Source: Iris pallida
Lineage: Eukaryota > Streptophyta > Magnoliopsida > Asparagales > Iridaceae
Assembly: GCA_029216955.1 (NCBI GenBank)
Contig: JANAVB010033216.1
Coordinates: 11,778,198 to 11,842,197 of the forward strand
DNA: 64,000 bases
Direction of reading: 5' to 3'
Shown: positions 61,956-64,000 of the stretch, in pieces
Position numbering within the stretch: position 1 is the stretch's first letter
Layout: every line of letters begins with the position of its first letter
The notes under the pieces: model-generated
What the model was told of the DNA's origin: nothing
What the model saw: the letters and a program-made list of their open reading frames with translations, nothing else
The model's database searches: none
Made by a program: the position numbers and the translations under genes

Positions 61956-63027
61956 AGATAGAAGCGTCGTGGCCTACCCTCTTGCAGAATACACAAATAC
62001 CTCCCTTCAGCTGCTGTCGGGGTCCCGGGGCTCTAACTGGAGGGGTCTGATGATGTGGTGTACGGGGACGGTAAGCCTGCTGGGGTGGCGTCGGTGCTCT
62101 CTGCTGGAAAGCCTGACGCTTGGACGGTCCCTCATGATGTACAGAAGCCGGCCTCTTGCATGACAGAAGACGCTCCTCGATGCTCCGAGCTAACTCTAGG
62201 CTCTGGTAGTAGTCAGTCGTACCGTTTGCCACTATAAGAATGCCAATGTCTGGAACTAGACCATGGCAAAACCTACGGGTCATCTCCTCTGGATCAGCAA
62301 CTAGACTAAGAGAAAACCGGCTCAGGCGACTAAACTCTGCCGTATAATCATCAACAGAACGGTTCCCCTGCTGGATGTTCTGGAATCGTAGCCCCATGGC
62401 TACTCTAGCAGTGGTCGAGAAGAACTTCTTCTTGAATTGGGTCTTGAACTGGTCCCAGGTGGCTCTACCTCTCGCGAACAACGGCTCATTCCGGAACCAG
62501 ACTCCTGCTAAGTCTATCAGCAGAAATCCTGCTGCCTCGACCTGAAGGTCATCCGGCATCCTAACTCCCAGAAGCTTCCTCTCTACCGAATCTAGCCAGT
62601 CATCAGCTACTACTATGCCCTCAGTCCCTGAGAACTCCTTGGGATTCAGACCCATGAAGTCCTTGATTGTCCCCGCTCTCTGCCGTGGCTCTACATATGG
62701 TGGGACCATGGGACGTCCCTCAGAACGCTCCATGCTCTGGCGGAGTAGGGTAGTCTGCTCCTGATGGGTTGTTAGGAACCCCTGGATCAGTGTGAGCAGC
62801 TGGGTCCCGTCGAGTGTGACAGAAGCCTGGGTGGGTATAGTGATAGGGGGTGGTGGAGGTATTGGGTCCTGTCGGGCCTGTGATGTGGAAGGTGGTATCT
62901 GGGTCTGTGGATCTATGGAGTGAGGGAAAGTGGTAGGTGGAGATGCATCAGTCAACTGGTCAGCTGACTGGATATGGAGGGCCCCATTCTCGGGGGTAAC
63001 ATACTGGGATGAACGAGTAAGCACCAT
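61876..63027 (-). pseudogene. Element G gag
   Basis: 383-aa frame starting MVLTRSSQYVTPENG, 236 nt inside the 5' LTR. A Pro-rich segment (residues 30-75) is followed by capsid motifs NPKEFSGTEGIVVADDWLDS (about 130-150), TWDQFKTQFKKKFFS, and NRSVDDYTAEFSRLSRF. The first zinc knuckle [14 protein letters not shown] is at residues 345-358. The second knuckle ([14 protein letters not shown]) lies in another frame, so one single-base change near 61940 splits gag from pol. Related copies B and F have both knuckles close together in one frame, so this is probably a mutation, not programmed frameshifting. Confidence 0.9.
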
Positions 63028-63202
63028 CTAAATTACAGATAAAAGGACTTATAAGGACTTGTTTAAAGTAAGCAATCATATGCAAGAAAATCTAATTATA
63101 ATAGCAAACATGTGATGTATTCCCAATGTTACAATCCTAGCATTCCTCTAGGTGTTCTAAGCGTCTTTCCTAATGTTGTCTAATTACCTTAAGTTCCTAT
63201 GC

Positions 63203-63263
63203 TTGGTACAATAACGTAACCAAACAGTTTAGTCAGGACCTGCATGGGCCACCACTAAAAACA
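63203..63263 (-). promoter_or_regulatory. Element G leader: 19-nt motif and hairpin
   Basis: GTGGTGGCCCATGCAGGTC on the minus strand at 63237-63255, eight bases inside the LTR. Hairpin arms TTGGT/ACCAA are at 63219-63223 and 63203-63207. The outer CCTGCA arm is missing, apparently by a small deletion. Confidence 0.65.
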
Positions 63264-64000
63264 TGTCATGACCCGCTACCCAAATTGTTGGGCCAGGCCG
63301 AGGCATGCCCAGCCTACGTTGAGATAAAACGTAGTAAGCTGTTCTAAAGACAACAGGATAAGACTAAATGTGCTAACAGTTCTATAAGTGAAGAAGAATA
63401 AAAAATGCTCCAAACACAAAAGTCGTCGTATATAGTAAAATATCCAAGTACAAGTAATCTGAAATATAAAACTGGATACATGTCCAGTTACAAAATGATA
63501 TAGTCTAATACATGTCTACTCTCAAAAGTCTAAGTAAACAAAAGACAACTAGGCGAGGTTCCCCGCAGGAACATCCTCGTAAAGCAGAGCCGGGTCCTCG
63601 GCGGTATCTCTATAGTATGTGTCACAGAGTAACTCCTCCTCAGTAAGGATACCTACAACGTTATCCTATCAGGACGGGAGCAAGTACTAAATCTAACAAA
63701 CATATAATACTGATCATGTAATGAAAAGAAAATGACATATCATGTTGGTTCAGTTTTTAGGTATATTTTTAGCATGGCGATAGATAGACATTTTAAAGTT
63801 TAAAACTGTAGTAGGAGAGTGATCAGTCAATAGGTAATCAGGACGTACAGTGGTACATATCAATTTTCTGATGTGCACATACGTACACATAACGGCATCG
63901 ATGTATATCCATACACAAACGCGGGACCAGACATACGACACAGATACATATAGAATGTAACGGTGCTCGGTAAATACATACGAAGAAGGGGGTCATGATC
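63264..64000 (-). repeat. Element G 5' LTR, first 737 bp in window
   Basis: Begins TGTCATGACCCGC and then follows 54490 onward almost base for base. Truncated by the window edge. Confidence 0.93.

Overview
This is plant nuclear DNA from a large, repeat-rich genome. Every stretch I can interpret is transposable-element sequence. The diagnostic families are chromodomain-bearing Ty3/gypsy elements (Tekay/Del type) with LTRs of about 3.8-4.4 kb, SIRE-like and Tork-like Ty1/copia elements, a plant L1-type LINE and a CACTA (En/Spm) DNA transposon. I see no host gene, tRNA, rRNA or CRISPR array. The species cannot be named from the sequence.

Almost the whole window can be read as one nested stack. 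The oldest layer is gypsy element E (+; 5' LTR end 12319-13409, decayed interior 13410-13813 onward to 14813, 3' LTR start 14814-15973). To the left, E's 5' LTR is broken by a minus-strand gypsy LTR (E', 10096-12318). E' is broken by SIRE-like copia element A (3022-10095, -). A is broken by a solo gypsy LTR (3489-7566, TSD ATGTG) and by a CACTA element (1513-3021). The CACTA is itself broken by the gypsy LTR at 1-1512.

To the right, E's 3' LTR is broken by gypsy element F (+). F's 5' LTR (15974-about 16742, resuming about 39099-42807) is broken by a LINE (-). The LINE carries two complete insertions: the non-coding gypsy derivative C (16968-26222, -, TSD TGAAT) and Tork-like copia D (31116-37793, -, TSD AATAG). 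F's pol is cut at 45428 by gypsy element B (45429-54435, -). B's 5' LTR is cut by a SIRE-type LTR sliver (54436-54489), which is cut by gypsy element G (54490-beyond 64000, -).

All protein-coding regions are retroelement gag/pol genes. G is the best preserved (one frameshift and three nonsense codons), followed by B, then F, D, the LINE and A. Nonsense codons where identifiable are mostly TAG at expected Trp or Gln positions, as cytosine deamination would give.

The most interesting signals are non-coding. Just inside the 5' LTR, all five gypsy interiors (B, C, E, F, G) lack the usual initiator-Met primer site and share instead a 19-nt motif. It is followed by a hairpin whose stem covaries between elements and, in four of five, by an enclosing stem. 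Element B carries a 97-nt GT-AG segment in its integrase that behaves like an intron. Copia D has three tandem hairpin-rich repeats between pol and its 3' LTR.
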